Assembly: GCA_039025855.1 (NCBI GenBank)
Contig: JBCCNL010000012.1
Location: forward strand, 12,460 to 76,459
From: JBCCOW01 sp039025855
GTDB lineage: Bacteria; Planctomycetota; Phycisphaerae; Phycisphaerales; Phycisphaeraceae
Direction: 5' to 3'
Length of the DNA: 64,000 bases
Under the pieces are notes generated by a model that was not told the DNA's origin, did not search any database, and was given only the letters and a program-made list of their open reading frames with translations. Position numbers and translations under genes: made by a program. The number at the start of each line of letters is the position of its first letter. Position 1 is the first letter of the stretch. Positions 17,409-25,635 of the stretch are shown piece by piece.

Positions 17409-18335
17409 ATGTCCTCGAAGGCGAAGCGGAAGGTCTGGCGCATGGTTTGGGTTGTGGGAGGCACCGTGGCGGTCTTCTATGTCGTGTGGGCCGTGCTGCT
17501 CATTGTGATGCAGGACAAGCTGGTGTTCCCGGCGGGGATGGCGGGGAGCGGGACGGGCGCGTTCGCGGCGGACATCGAGGTGTTGACGCGAACGTTGCCG
17601 GCGGAGCAGGGCGGTGGCGGCGTGGAGGCTTGGCTGTGGAAGCACCCCGACGCGACGGCCGAGGCGCCCCGGCCGTGGGTGGTCTACTTCCACGGGAACG
17701 CGGAGCTGATCGATTACCAGGCGGGCCAGGCCAGGCGGTATCGGGACATGGGGTACTCGGTCTTGCTGGTCGAGTACCGGGGGTACGGTCGGTCGGGCGG
17801 GAGGCCGAGCGAGGCGGGGATCGTGAGCGATGCGGTCTGGTTCTTGGATCAGGTGGGCGAGCGGGCGTGGGTCGATCCGGAGCGGCTGGTGGTGCACGGG
17901 CGGAGCATCGGGGGGTCGGTGGCGGTGCAGGTGGCGGGTCGGCTGAAGGAGGCGGGGCGTGAGCCGGCAGCATTGGTGCTGGAGACAAGCACGCCGAGCG
18001 TGGCGGGGATGGCGTGGCGGTTCGGGCTGCCCCCGACGTTGGTGCGTCACCCGTTCCGGAGTGACCGGGTGCTGCCGGGACTGACGATGCCGGTGCTGGT
18101 GATCGCGGCGGAGGAGGACGAGGTGTTCCCGATGAGGCACAGCGAAAAGCTGGCGGCGCTTGCGGCGGACGCGACGCTGGTGCGTCTGCCGGGCAGCCAC
18201 AACACGTTCATCGAGGAGGCGGGGCCGGGCGTGTACGACGGCGTGCTGCTTGATTTCCTAAGCACAGCTGTAGGGAAGGTCGCCGCGCAGTCTCCGGATG
18301 CGGGGAAGACCGAGCGGGCTGAACTCACCGAGTGA
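17409..18335 (+). CDS. Membrane-anchored alpha/beta hydrolase (BEM46-like)
   Basis: 308 residues. One N-terminal helix (about 12-33) probably anchors the protein with its catalytic domain outside. The hydrolase core shows the oxyanion strand VVYFHGNAEL (91-100), EYRGYGRSGG (122-131), the nucleophile elbow GRSIGG with Ser166, an acid in AAEEDEVF and the catalytic His in GSHNTF. This matches the BEM46/YfhR-like subgroup of alpha/beta hydrolases (esterase, thioesterase or lipase activities). The C terminus has a short polar tail. It is likely co-transcribed with the preceding DUF3592 gene, and convergent with tRNA-Ala. The physiological substrate is unknown. Confidence 0.82.
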   Translation: MSSKAKRKVWRMVWVVGGTVAVFYVVWAVLLIVMQDKLVFPAGMAGSGTGAFAADIEVLTRTLPAEQGGGGVEAWLWKHPDATAEAPRPWVVYFHGNAELIDYQAGQARRYRDMGYSVLLVEYRGYGRSGGRPSEAGIVSDAVWFLDQVGERAWVDPERLVVHGRSIGGSVAVQVAGRLKEAGREPAALVLETSTPSVAGMAWRFGLPPTLVRHPFRSDRVLPGLTMPVLVIAAEEDEVFPMRHSEKLAALAADATLVRLPGSHNTFIEEAGPGVYDGVLLDFLSTAVGKVAAQSPDAGKTERAELTE

Positions 18336-18342
18336 CGGGTAA

Positions 18343-18415
18343 TGGAGCGTACCGGGCTCGAACCGGTGACCTACGCGTTGCAAACGCGTCGCTCTCCCAA
18401 CTGAGCTAACGCCCC
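18343..18415 (-). tRNA. tRNA-Ala (anticodon TGC)
   Basis: The reverse complement folds as a 73-base cloverleaf. The acceptor GGGGCGT pairs with ACGCTCC and includes the G3-U70 wobble that marks alanine tRNAs. The D arm is GCTC..GAGC. The anticodon stem ACGCG/CGCGT encloses the loop TTTGCAA, giving anticodon TGC (complement of 18380-18382). The T arm has GGTTCGAGCC. The discriminator is A and CCA is not encoded. It lies 7 bases beyond the stop of the convergent hydrolase gene. Confidence 0.95.
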
Positions 18416-18621
18416 GTCGTGGCGGCCGGGTTTCCGGCGATGAAAACATCGTATCTCCGAACGCTTGGGCGTGGGCGGCGTAAGGCTCGCAGGCTATGCT
18501 GCGTTCGGCTGGAATAATCCGCCGGGATAGTTGGTATAACGACTATCATCTGCAAGCCCGAGCCGCATCGCGTGGCGAAAGCAAGACCCGTTGTCCCCCC
18601 AAAACCTGCAAGGAGCCCTTT

Positions 18622-19284
18622 ATGACCCGTTTCTCCCGCCGACTGTCCGCCGTGATCGCTACCGCGGTGGCCCTGACCCTCACCCCTGCCGTCTGGGCGG
18701 ACGGCCACGCCGGGTCGTCGAACTACGACTTCAAGGACCCCAAGGGCGTCAACGCCCTGCTCATCATCATGGACTCGGAACTTGAGCCGATCGTCGGCAT
18801 GGCCAACGGCATCAGCGGGAAGGTCAGCTACGACCCGGCCAAGCCCACCAGCCTGGCCGGCGCCATCGAGCTCGATGTCCAGTCGATCCAGCTCAGCAAC
18901 GAGCGGATGACCCAGGTCATGCGGGGTGCAAGCTGGATCAACGCCGAGGCGTTCGGCAAGATCACGGTGACGTTCAACAAGGTGACCGAGGTCGTGGAAG
19001 AGGACGGCGACTTGTTCCTGATCGTCGACGCCACGCTGGAGGCGATGGGCAAGACGCTCGCCAAGGAACTGGAGATCGAGGTTGATCACTTTAAGGACGG
19101 GGCCAAGGAGCGCGGCGGTGCCGAGTCGGGCGACCTGCTCCGGCTCATTTGCGACTTCGAGGTCACCCGCGAAGAACTCGGTATCAAGCCCGACATGGGT
19201 GACCGCGTGGTCGCTAACGAGATCGTGATCTCGGTCGCGATCGTGGGGTACGAAGACTCCGGCGACACATGGTCCGAAGAGTAA
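18622..19284 (+). CDS. Secreted YceI-like protein
   Basis: 220 residues with a signal peptide (1-27, cleavage after ..PAVWA) and a YceI-type beta-barrel: SNYDFKDPKGVNALLIIMDSEL, GKVSYDPAKPTSLAGAIELDVQSI, a conserved MRGASWINAEAFGKITVTF and a repeated beta-strand pattern. YceI proteins are lipocalin-like and bind isoprenoid or amphipathic ligands in the periplasm. ATG 18622 was taken because AAGGAG stands 7 bases upstream and the signal peptide begins there. The next gene, 64 bases downstream, also has a YceI-like domain, so the two probably work together in one transcript. The ligand is unknown. Confidence 0.82.
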   Translation: MTRFSRRLSAVIATAVALTLTPAVWADGHAGSSNYDFKDPKGVNALLIIMDSELEPIVGMANGISGKVSYDPAKPTSLAGAIELDVQSIQLSNERMTQVMRGASWINAEAFGKITVTFNKVTEVVEEDGDLFLIVDATLEAMGKTLAKELEIEVDHFKDGAKERGGAESGDLLRLICDFEVTREELGIKPDMGDRVVANEIVISVAIVGYEDSGDTWSEE

Positions 19285-19348
19285 GGCGACCAGCCCTCGT
19301 CCCACCCGGTAGGCCTGATTGGGCTTGTCCGTCAACAGGAGACTCGCC

Positions 19349-20836
19349 ATGCTGAATCGACTGCTCGCCTTGGTTCTGATCACGGTGCCCGCGATGGGTG
19401 TGCTGGCCGAGACGCCGGCGACCCAGCCGGACGCCGAGGCCCGTGCGACACAAGAGCTGCTGGTGTTTATTCAGCCGACGGGCTCGGATGTCGCCCGTGA
19501 CTTCGACCGTCGGGTCCTGCCCAAGGCCATGGAGATGGCTGAGGCGATGGGCGTGGCGGTGCAGGTCATCGACGCGTCGGAAGGTGCTCCGGAGATCGTA
19601 CGGCTCACACCGCTGTTCGTGTACCAGAACCATCGCGGGCGTTCGGTCTATCTGGGCCGGACCAAGACGCTGGACCGGCTGCGTAATCACATGCGGACCG
19701 GGCGGTTCAGCAGCCCGCCGCTCGACGCCGCCTCGCCTCACAACGGCGAGCCCACCGTCCGGATGGGGCGGATGACGCTCGGCATGCCCATCAAGGTCAC
19801 GCCGCTCAACGGGACGCTGCCCGAGGGCTTCGATGCCAAAGCGTTCGATTTCGAGGCCCAGCAAGCAATCGCTGGGGTTCTGAGCCAGCCGGTTCTCCCG
19901 CGTCCGACGATGGGTGGCGTGAGTATCGAGAGCCTGTCGATCCCTTCGGACCGGCTGTTCTACGTCGACTTCTACCCGCACCGCAGCGAGGACGATCGGC
20001 TGTTCATCAGCCTCGGGTTGTTCTCGCAGTTCCACTGCCACGAGCCGGTCTGGACGTCGGGCGATGAGCCGATCGCAGGGCCTTGGGACGAGCGTGACCG
20101 GCTCTTCGCCGAGGCCGCCAAGCGTCTGAAGAAGGAGATCGAAACCCAGATCGCGTCTCCGCGCTTCGGCGACGGGTTCGACCCGGTCACGTCCGCGCCC
20201 ACGAAATCTTTCGATGAACTCGGGCTCATGCTGCCGCCGAAGCCGGAGGCCGCCGAGGTTGACCTGAGCAGCGTCGAGCTCGGCCGGGAATGGGTCGCCG
20301 ATCTCAAATCGCAGAACGAACGGCCGGTCGTGAGCTTCCGGTTCCCGCCGCCCATCCGCGGCTACGCCGGCGAGGCCCAAACCCTCGAGGGCGAATTCAC
20401 GCTCGGCGAAGACCTCGCCATCACCGGGGCCTCCGGCTCGTTCACCGTCCCGGTCAGCTCGCTGACGATGGGCGAGCCCGACCTCGACGCCTACCTCAAG
20501 AGCGGTATCCTGCTCAGCGGTCAGCACCCCGAGTCCACCTTCACGATCGAGTCGCTCGAAGCCGGCGACGCGAAGCCCGCGTTCGGCCGTACCGTGCCGA
20601 TCACGATGACCGGCTCGTTCGCGATGAAGGGGCAGACCATCCCGCTGACCGTGCCCGCCACGCTCGACGCGTTCGTCGGCGAAGACGGCAAGCCCCGCCT
20701 GTCGATCTCCGGCTCGTGGAAGCTCGACCTCAAAGACCCCTTCAACATCTCCGACGCCCCGCCCGGCCCCGGACCACAGAACCACACCCTGGACTTAGAC
20801 TGCTACATCGTGCTGATGCCCGCGGCGACGGAGTGA
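19349..20836 (+). CDS. Secreted protein with thioredoxin-like N-terminal region and YceI-like C-terminal domain
   Basis: 495 residues. ATG 19349 follows AGGAG by 8 bases and begins a signal peptide (..VLAETPATQ). Residues about 35-120 look like a thioredoxin fold without the CxxC: ELLVFIQPTGSDVARDFDRRVLP then RLTPLFVYQN, where Thr-Pro could be the cis-proline. The middle (about 130-310) is unrecognised. The C-terminal 170 residues form a second lipocalin-type YceI-like module, with VVSFRFPPPI, TLEGEFTLGEDLAITGASGSF and HPESTFTIESL. Such a fusion is not one I know. It is in an apparent operon with the single-domain YceI protein upstream, and a hairpin sits just beyond its stop. Confidence 0.65.
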   Translation: MLNRLLALVLITVPAMGVLAETPATQPDAEARATQELLVFIQPTGSDVARDFDRRVLPKAMEMAEAMGVAVQVIDASEGAPEIVRLTPLFVYQNHRGRSVYLGRTKTLDRLRNHMRTGRFSSPPLDAASPHNGEPTVRMGRMTLGMPIKVTPLNGTLPEGFDAKAFDFEAQQAIAGVLSQPVLPRPTMGGVSIESLSIPSDRLFYVDFYPHRSEDDRLFISLGLFSQFHCHEPVWTSGDEPIAGPWDERDRLFAEAAKRLKKEIETQIASPRFGDGFDPVTSAPTKSFDELGLMLPPKPEAAEVDLSSVELGREWVADLKSQNERPVVSFRFPPPIRGYAGEAQTLEGEFTLGEDLAITGASGSFTVPVSSLTMGEPDLDAYLKSGILLSGQHPESTFTIESLEAGDAKPAFGRTVPITMTGSFAMKGQTIPLTVPATLDAFVGEDGKPRLSISGSWKLDLKDPFNISDAPPGPGPQNHTLDLDCYIVLMPAATE

Positions 20837-20861
20837 CGCGAAGCATCCGATCGACAGGTGC

Positions 20862-20880
20862 CCCCGGGCAGAGCCCGGGG
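20862..20880. terminator. Perfect hairpin between convergent genes
   Basis: CCCCGGGC, AGA, GCCCGGGG forms a perfect 8-bp GC stem with a 3-base loop immediately before the metH stop (minus strand) and 25 bases after the YceI-fusion stop. It lies between convergent genes and may end both transcripts. There is no U-tract, so it may equally be a REP-like palindrome. Confidence 0.5.
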
Positions 20881-23800
20881 CTAAAGGTTGAAGTACTTCG
20901 CGTCGGGGTGATGGACGATGATGGCGGAGGTGGACTGCTCGGGGTCGATCTGCCAGTTCTCGGTGAGTTCGCAGCCGATGCGCTCAGGCTCGATCAGCTT
21001 GAAGAGGATGTCCTGGTCGGACATGTCGGGGACCGAGGGGTAGCCGAAGGAGTAGCGGCTGCCGCGGTATTTCTGGGTGAAGAGCTGGCGGATCTTGGGC
21101 GAGTCGTCGTTGCCGATGCCCAGCTCGGCGCGGACTTGCTTGTGCCAGAGCTCGGCGAGGGCCTCGGCACACTCGACGCCCATGCCGTGGACGTAGAGGT
21201 ATTCGCTGTAGTCGTCGGCGTCGAAGAGCTTCTTGGCGAGGTTGGAGACCTCCTGGCCCATGGTGACGCACTGCATGGCGATGACATCGCGGGTGCCGGT
21301 GTCGTCGAGGGGACGGAAGAAGTCGGAGACACAGAGGCGCTTCCGGCCGGTCTGGCGGGGCCAGGTGAAGCGGGCGATCTCGCGGTCGTGGTCGTTGGGG
21401 TCAAAGATGATGGTGCTGTTGCCCTGGGAGTTGCAGGGGAAGTAGCCGTAGGTGAGCTTGGGGTGCAAGATGTTGTGGTCGCGGAGCTGTTGTTTGAGGC
21501 GGTCGAAGATGGGGCGGACCTCGTCTTCGAGCTGGGCGTTGTAGGACTTGGTATCCTTGCTGCCGCGGGTGAACTGCCACTGGGTCTTGAACAGGGCCGA
21601 CTCGTTGATGAACGGATAGATGGTGTCGAGGGTGACGTCGGTGACCACGCGAGAGCCCCAGAAGGGGGGCGTGGGGATCTCGACGTCCTTGACGCTTTCA
21701 GAGCGTTTGGTATCGGGGGATTGGAGGGCGGCGGCGGCGCGGCCGTGGCGGCCGTTGCTGCGGTCGACGGAGAGCTCGGCGGCGTCGCCGATGACATAAC
21801 CCGCAGGGCCTTTGTCGTCGGGATCGCCGAGGGCGACGAGTTCGGGCTCGGCCTCGGGCTGGGGTTCAGTTTCGGCCTCTTTGCGCGCCTCGGTCTTGGC
21901 CAAGAGCTCGGCCTTCTTCTCATCGCCGGACACACGCTTCGTGTGGCGGTCTTCGATCTCGGCGTTGAGCTCTGCGGTCCGCCCGGTTGTGAGGTAGTCC
22001 ATGAGGCGGAGGCCCTCGAAGGCGTCGGTGCCGTGGAAGACGTCGCCCCGGTAGGTGTCACGCAGGTGGGTCTCGCAGTATTGCCGAGCGAGGGCGGCAC
22101 CGCCCAGGATCATCGGGACGTCGATGCTCAGATCGTTGAGCTCTTTGAGGTTCTCCTCCATCACGTTGACGGACTTCACCAGCAGCCCGGAGAGGCCGAC
22201 AGCGTCGGGTTTGTGCTCGCGGATCTGCTCGACGATGACGTTGATGGGGACCTTGATCCCGATGTTATGGACGGTGTAGCCGTTGTTGGTGAGGATGATG
22301 TCGACGAGATTCTTGCCGATGTCGTGGACGTCGCCGCGGACGGTGGCGAGGACCATCGTGCCCTTCGTTTGGCCCTCGACTTTTTCCATGTGGGGCTCGA
22401 GGTGGGCGACGGCGGCCTTCATGGTCTGGGCGGACTGCAGGACGAAGGGGAGCTGCATCTGCCCAGAGCCGAAGAGGTCGCCGACGACGCGCATGCCGTC
22501 TAAAAGATGATCGTTGATGATGTCGAGCGGGGCGTAGGTCCGCATCGCCTCGTCGAGGGTGGTGTCGATGCCCTTCTTCTCGCCGTCGATGATGTGGCGG
22601 CGCATGCGTTCTTCGAGCGGGAGCTCGGCGAGGTCGACCTTGGTGGACTGGACCTCGGCCCCGTCGGGGTAGTGGTTGATAAAGATCTGGAGCGGGTCTG
22701 TGGTTTCGCTGCCGTCTTCGAGCGTCACCGGGGTTTCGGCGGGGCGGTCGTAGAGGACGTCGAGCGCGGCGTCCCACTGCTCGTCGGGGATCCGGTTCTT
22801 GGGCAGGATCTTGGAGACGTGCAGGATCGCGGAGGTCATCCCGGCCTGGACGAGCTCGTAGAGGAACACGGAGTTCAAGACCTGCCGGGCAGCGGGTTTG
22901 AGCCCGAAGCTGATATTCGAGAGCCCGCAGGTGATCTGGCAGTTGGGGAAACGCTCGGAGATGAGGCGGGTGCCTTCGATGGTCTCGAGACCGGACCGCT
23001 TGTCCTTCTCCATGCCGGTGGAGACCGGGAGGACCAGCGGGTCGAACATGAGGTCTTCTTCGGCGAGGCCGTATTTTTCGGTGGCTAATTTATGCATCCG
23101 CGTCGCGATTTCGAGCTTGCGTTCGCGGGTTCGGGCCATGGCTTCCTCGGGGTCTTCGTCGATGGTGCCGAGGACGAGGCCGGCGGAGTAGCGTTTGGCC
23201 AGGTTGCACATGACGGCGAACTTCTCTTCGCCGTCTTCGAGGTTGCCGGAGTTGATGAGGCACTTGCCGCCGGCGACCTTGAGGCCAGCTTCGATGGTGG
23301 CGGGCTGGGTGGAGTCGAGCATGAGCGGGGCGTTGACCTGCTGGACGAGCTTGGACACGATCGTGGTCATGTCGGCGGCGTTGTCGCGGCCGGCGTAGTC
23401 GACGTTGACGTCGATGACGTGGGAGCCTTCTTTGACCATCTCGCGGGCCAGCGAGATGATCTCGTCCCAGTCCTCCTCTTCGAGGAGGCGTTTGAACTTG
23501 CGGGAGCCCGAGGCGTTGGTGCGTTCGCCGACGTTGAGGATCGAGTTGTCCTGACGGTAGTCGACGGCACCCATGAGCGAGGCGATGGCAGGCTTCCAGG
23601 GCTTTTTCTTGACGGCGGTCGGCGGGGTATCGGGGCCGATGTGTTCGACGAGCGCGGCGATGTGGGCGGGGGTCGTGCCGCAGCAGCCGCCGACGACGTT
23701 GAGCCCGTCGGTCTTGACGAACTCGGCGACCTTTTCGGCGAAGGGTTTCGGTTGGAGCGGGAAGACGGTGCGGCCCTCGACGAGGGTGGGCAGGCCGGCG

Positions 23801-24579
23801 TTGGGCAGCAGCGAGATGCCGCGGTCCCAGTTCTGCCCGAGGTAGCGGATGTGCTCGGCCATCTCGACGGGGCCGGTGGCGCAGTTCATGCCGAGGGAGT
23901 AGATGGGAAAGTCGCGGAGGGCGGCGACGCAGCCGGCGATGTCGGTGCCGACGAGGGTGGTGCCGAACTGCTCGATGGTGACCTGGACCATCACGGGGAT
24001 GTCACCTTCACTGTCGCCCGTGTCGGGGGTGAGGCCGCGTTCTTCGAGGATGTCGAAGATGGCGGAAAGGGTGCACTTGATCTGAAGGATGTCCTGGGCG
24101 GTTTCGATGAGCAGGACGTCGGCGCCGCCGTCGAGGAGGCCGCGGACCTGCTCGGCGTAGCCGTGGTACATCGTCTCCCAGTCGATATTGCCGAGGGTGA
24201 TCAGTCGGGTGCCGGGTCCCATGGAGCCGACAACAAAGCGGGGCTTGTCGGGGGTGGAGTGGTTGTCGCAGGCCTTGCGGGCGACCTCGGCGGCGGTCTT
24301 GTTGAGTTCGTAGACGCGGTCCTGGAGGTCCTGGTCCTCCATGGTGTGGACCTGGGCGTTAAAGGAGTCGGTCTCGACGCCGTCGGCCCCAGCCTCAAGG
24401 AAGGACTCGTGGATGCCCTGGATCACCTCGGGGCGGGTGAGCAGGAGGACCTCGGTGCAGTTCTCGCGGCCGAGGTAGTCGCGTTCGAGTTCGAGGTCGT
24501 CGAGGTTGTGGATGGAGGTGCCCATCGCCCCGTCGAAGAAGAGGACACGCTTGGCGGCTTGCTGGGCGAAGAGGCTCAT
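20881..24579 (-). CDS. metH: Cobalamin-dependent methionine synthase
   Basis: 1232 residues with all four modules in the usual order. The homocysteine domain (1-320) has the zinc ligands Cys233 (MNCATGP) and Cys299-Cys300 (GGCCGTTP). The methyl-tetrahydrofolate domain (about 345-620) contains NVGERTNASGS. The cap and B12 domains follow, with the cobalt-ligating DVHDIGKN (His752). The C-terminal activation domain (about 945-1232) carries the AdoMet-binding RYSFGYPSVPD. It transfers a methyl group from 5-methyl-THF to homocysteine in the cytosol. A Glu/Pro/Ala-rich linker of about 70 residues before the activation domain is longer and more biased than in E. coli. The start ATG is 24579; an operator-like palindrome lies about 30 bases upstream. 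CbiX at 13142 fits a B12-using cell. Confidence 0.97.
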   Translation of the reverse strand: MSLFAQQAAKRVLFFDGAMGTSIHNLDDLELERDYLGRENCTEVLLLTRPEVIQGIHESFLEAGADGVETDSFNAQVHTMEDQDLQDRVYELNKTAAEVARKACDNHSTPDKPRFVVGSMGPGTRLITLGNIDWETMYHGYAEQVRGLLDGGADVLLIETAQDILQIKCTLSAIFDILEERGLTPDTGDSEGDIPVMVQVTIEQFGTTLVGTDIAGCVAALRDFPIYSLGMNCATGPVEMAEHIRYLGQNWDRGISLLPNAGLPTLVEGRTVFPLQPKPFAEKVAEFVKTDGLNVVGGCCGTTPAHIAALVEHIGPDTPPTAVKKKPWKPAIASLMGAVDYRQDNSILNVGERTNASGSRKFKRLLEEEDWDEIISLAREMVKEGSHVIDVNVDYAGRDNAADMTTIVSKLVQQVNAPLMLDSTQPATIEAGLKVAGGKCLINSGNLEDGEEKFAVMCNLAKRYSAGLVLGTIDEDPEEAMARTRERKLEIATRMHKLATEKYGLAEEDLMFDPLVLPVSTGMEKDKRSGLETIEGTRLISERFPNCQITCGLSNISFGLKPAARQVLNSVFLYELVQAGMTSAILHVSKILPKNRIPDEQWDAALDVLYDRPAETPVTLEDGSETTDPLQIFINHYPDGAEVQSTKVDLAELPLEERMRRHIIDGEKKGIDTTLDEAMRTYAPLDIINDHLLDGMRVVGDLFGSGQMQLPFVLQSAQTMKAAVAHLEPHMEKVEGQTKGTMVLATVRGDVHDIGKNLVDIILTNNGYTVHNIGIKVPINVIVEQIREHKPDAVGLSGLLVKSVNVMEENLKELNDLSIDVPMILGGAALARQYCETHLRDTYRGDVFHGTDAFEGLRLMDYLTTGRTAELNAEIEDRHTKRVSGDEKKAELLAKTEARKEAETEPQPEAEPELVALGDPDDKGPAGYVIGDAAELSVDRSNGRHGRAAAALQSPDTKRSESVKDVEIPTPPFWGSRVVTDVTLDTIYPFINESALFKTQWQFTRGSKDTKSYNAQLEDEVRPIFDRLKQQLRDHNILHPKLTYGYFPCNSQGNSTIIFDPNDHDREIARFTWPRQTGRKRLCVSDFFRPLDDTGTRDVIAMQCVTMGQEVSNLAKKLFDADDYSEYLYVHGMGVECAEALAELWHKQVRAELGIGNDDSPKIRQLFTQKYRGSRYSFGYPSVPDMSDQDILFKLIEPERIGCELTENWQIDPEQSTSAIIVHHPDAKYFNL

Positions 24580-24609
24580 GGGGGAGGGTTGGGGCTGGCG
24601 GGTTGATCT

Positions 24610-24625
24610 ATCCGTATATTCGGAT
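24610..24625 (-). promoter_or_regulatory. Operator-like inverted repeat upstream of metH
   Basis: ATCCG, TATATT, CGGAT is a perfect 5-bp inverted repeat with an AT-rich 6-base centre, starting 31 bases before the metH start codon; a further CGGAT half-site follows at 24630. AT-rich cores of this sort occur where a repressor overlaps a promoter. No matching regulator gene is in the window, and I cannot assign it to a named family. No B12 riboswitch was recognised in the 190 bases before metH. Confidence 0.35.
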
Positions 24626-24770
24626 GAACGGATGGAGAAGTATAGCTTTTGGGGTTTGCCTCTGGCAAGAGTCTCGGTTTCGACGCGGAAAGCGTCGATT
24701 TAGAAGAGGTTTAGCCGCGTTTGTCCGATATCGGAAGCGTACCACTGCACTTTCATCGGAAGGAACGGGT

Positions 24771-25628
24771 TTGGACTGGTGGCAGGCGATCGTGCTGGGC
24801 GTAGTGGAAGGGCTTACGGAGTATTTGCCGGTGAGCTCGACGGGGCATTTGATCCTGGCGCAGCGGTCGATGGGGCTGACCGGTGAAGCAGCGAATGCGT
24901 ACGCGATCTGTATCCAGGCAGGGGCGATCCTGGCGGTGCTGGGGCTTTACCGGAAGCGGGTGAAGCAGGTGTCGGCGGGCTGGCTGGGCAAGGCGGGGAT
25001 CGGGTCGGGCGATGCGGTGGGGTTCAAGCTGGGGCTGAACATGCTGATCGCGTTCATGCCGGCGGCGGTCGTCGGGCTAATGCTGGATGACTGGATCGAG
25101 GCGAAGCTCTTCGGGCTTTGGCCGGTGGTGTGGGCGTGGCTGGTGGGGGGGGTCGCGATCCTGGCAACGGCGTGGTGGCGGAAGCGTCGGGAGCAGGAGT
25201 CGGGGAAGGGCGGGGTGGGGCGGGGGTTGGAGGACATGACGTGGATGATGGCGCTGGGGATCGGGATGATCCAGTGCGTGGCGATGTGGCCGGGTACGAG
25301 CCGATCGCTGGTGACGATTGTGGGCGGGGTGCTGGTCGGGCTGTCGCTGGCGGCGGCGGTGGAGTTCAGCTTCTTGCTGGGGGTGGTGACGCTGTGTGCC
25401 GCGACGGTCTACAAGTCGATCGACGCGGGGCCGGTGATGCTGGAGGCGTATGGGTGGGGCCCGATGATTGTGGGGTCGATCGCGGCGTGGGCGTCGGCGG
25501 TGGCGGCGGTGACGTGGATGGTGGCGTACCTGAAGAAGCACGGGATGGAGGTCTTCGGGTACTACCGGATCGGTCTGGCGGTGGTGGTGGGGGGGCTGCT
25601 GCTGGGCGGGGTGTTGAGCGCGGGGTGA
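24771..25628 (+). CDS. uppP: Undecaprenyl-diphosphatase (UppP/BacA)
   Basis: 285 residues. The N terminus LDWWQAIVLGVVEGLTEYLPVSSTGHLI includes both family signatures, EGLTEYLPVSSTGH (catalytic Glu and Ser/His), and later PGTSRSLVTIVGG, the second signature. About eight membrane helices are seen. The enzyme regenerates undecaprenyl phosphate for peptidoglycan and other envelope polymers at the membrane. The start is taken as TTG 24771 with AAGGAA upstream, because the open frame extends upstream only through non-family sequence. It is divergent from metH, with the inverted repeat in the shared intergenic region. It is followed convergently by the first of three tandem paralogues. Confidence 0.92.
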   Translation: MDWWQAIVLGVVEGLTEYLPVSSTGHLILAQRSMGLTGEAANAYAICIQAGAILAVLGLYRKRVKQVSAGWLGKAGIGSGDAVGFKLGLNMLIAFMPAAVVGLMLDDWIEAKLFGLWPVVWAWLVGGVAILATAWWRKRREQESGKGGVGRGLEDMTWMMALGIGMIQCVAMWPGTSRSLVTIVGGVLVGLSLAAAVEFSFLLGVVTLCAATVYKSIDAGPVMLEAYGWGPMIVGSIAAWASAVAAVTWMVAYLKKHGMEVFGYYRIGLAVVVGGLLLGGVLSAG

Positions 25629-25635
25629 GCTGCGA

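Noticed and set aside
20290..24606. Long open frames on the plus strand inside the YceI-metH region, including ones over 500 codons
   Set aside because: They are the antisense of metH and the shifted frame of the YceI-fusion gene; the amino-acid content is Gly/Val/Asp/Glu-biased without domains, while metH has all its signatures.
24580..24770. Cobalamin or SAM riboswitch before metH
   Set aside because: No B12 box or SAM-riboswitch core recognised on the minus strand in this stretch; only the palindrome stands out.
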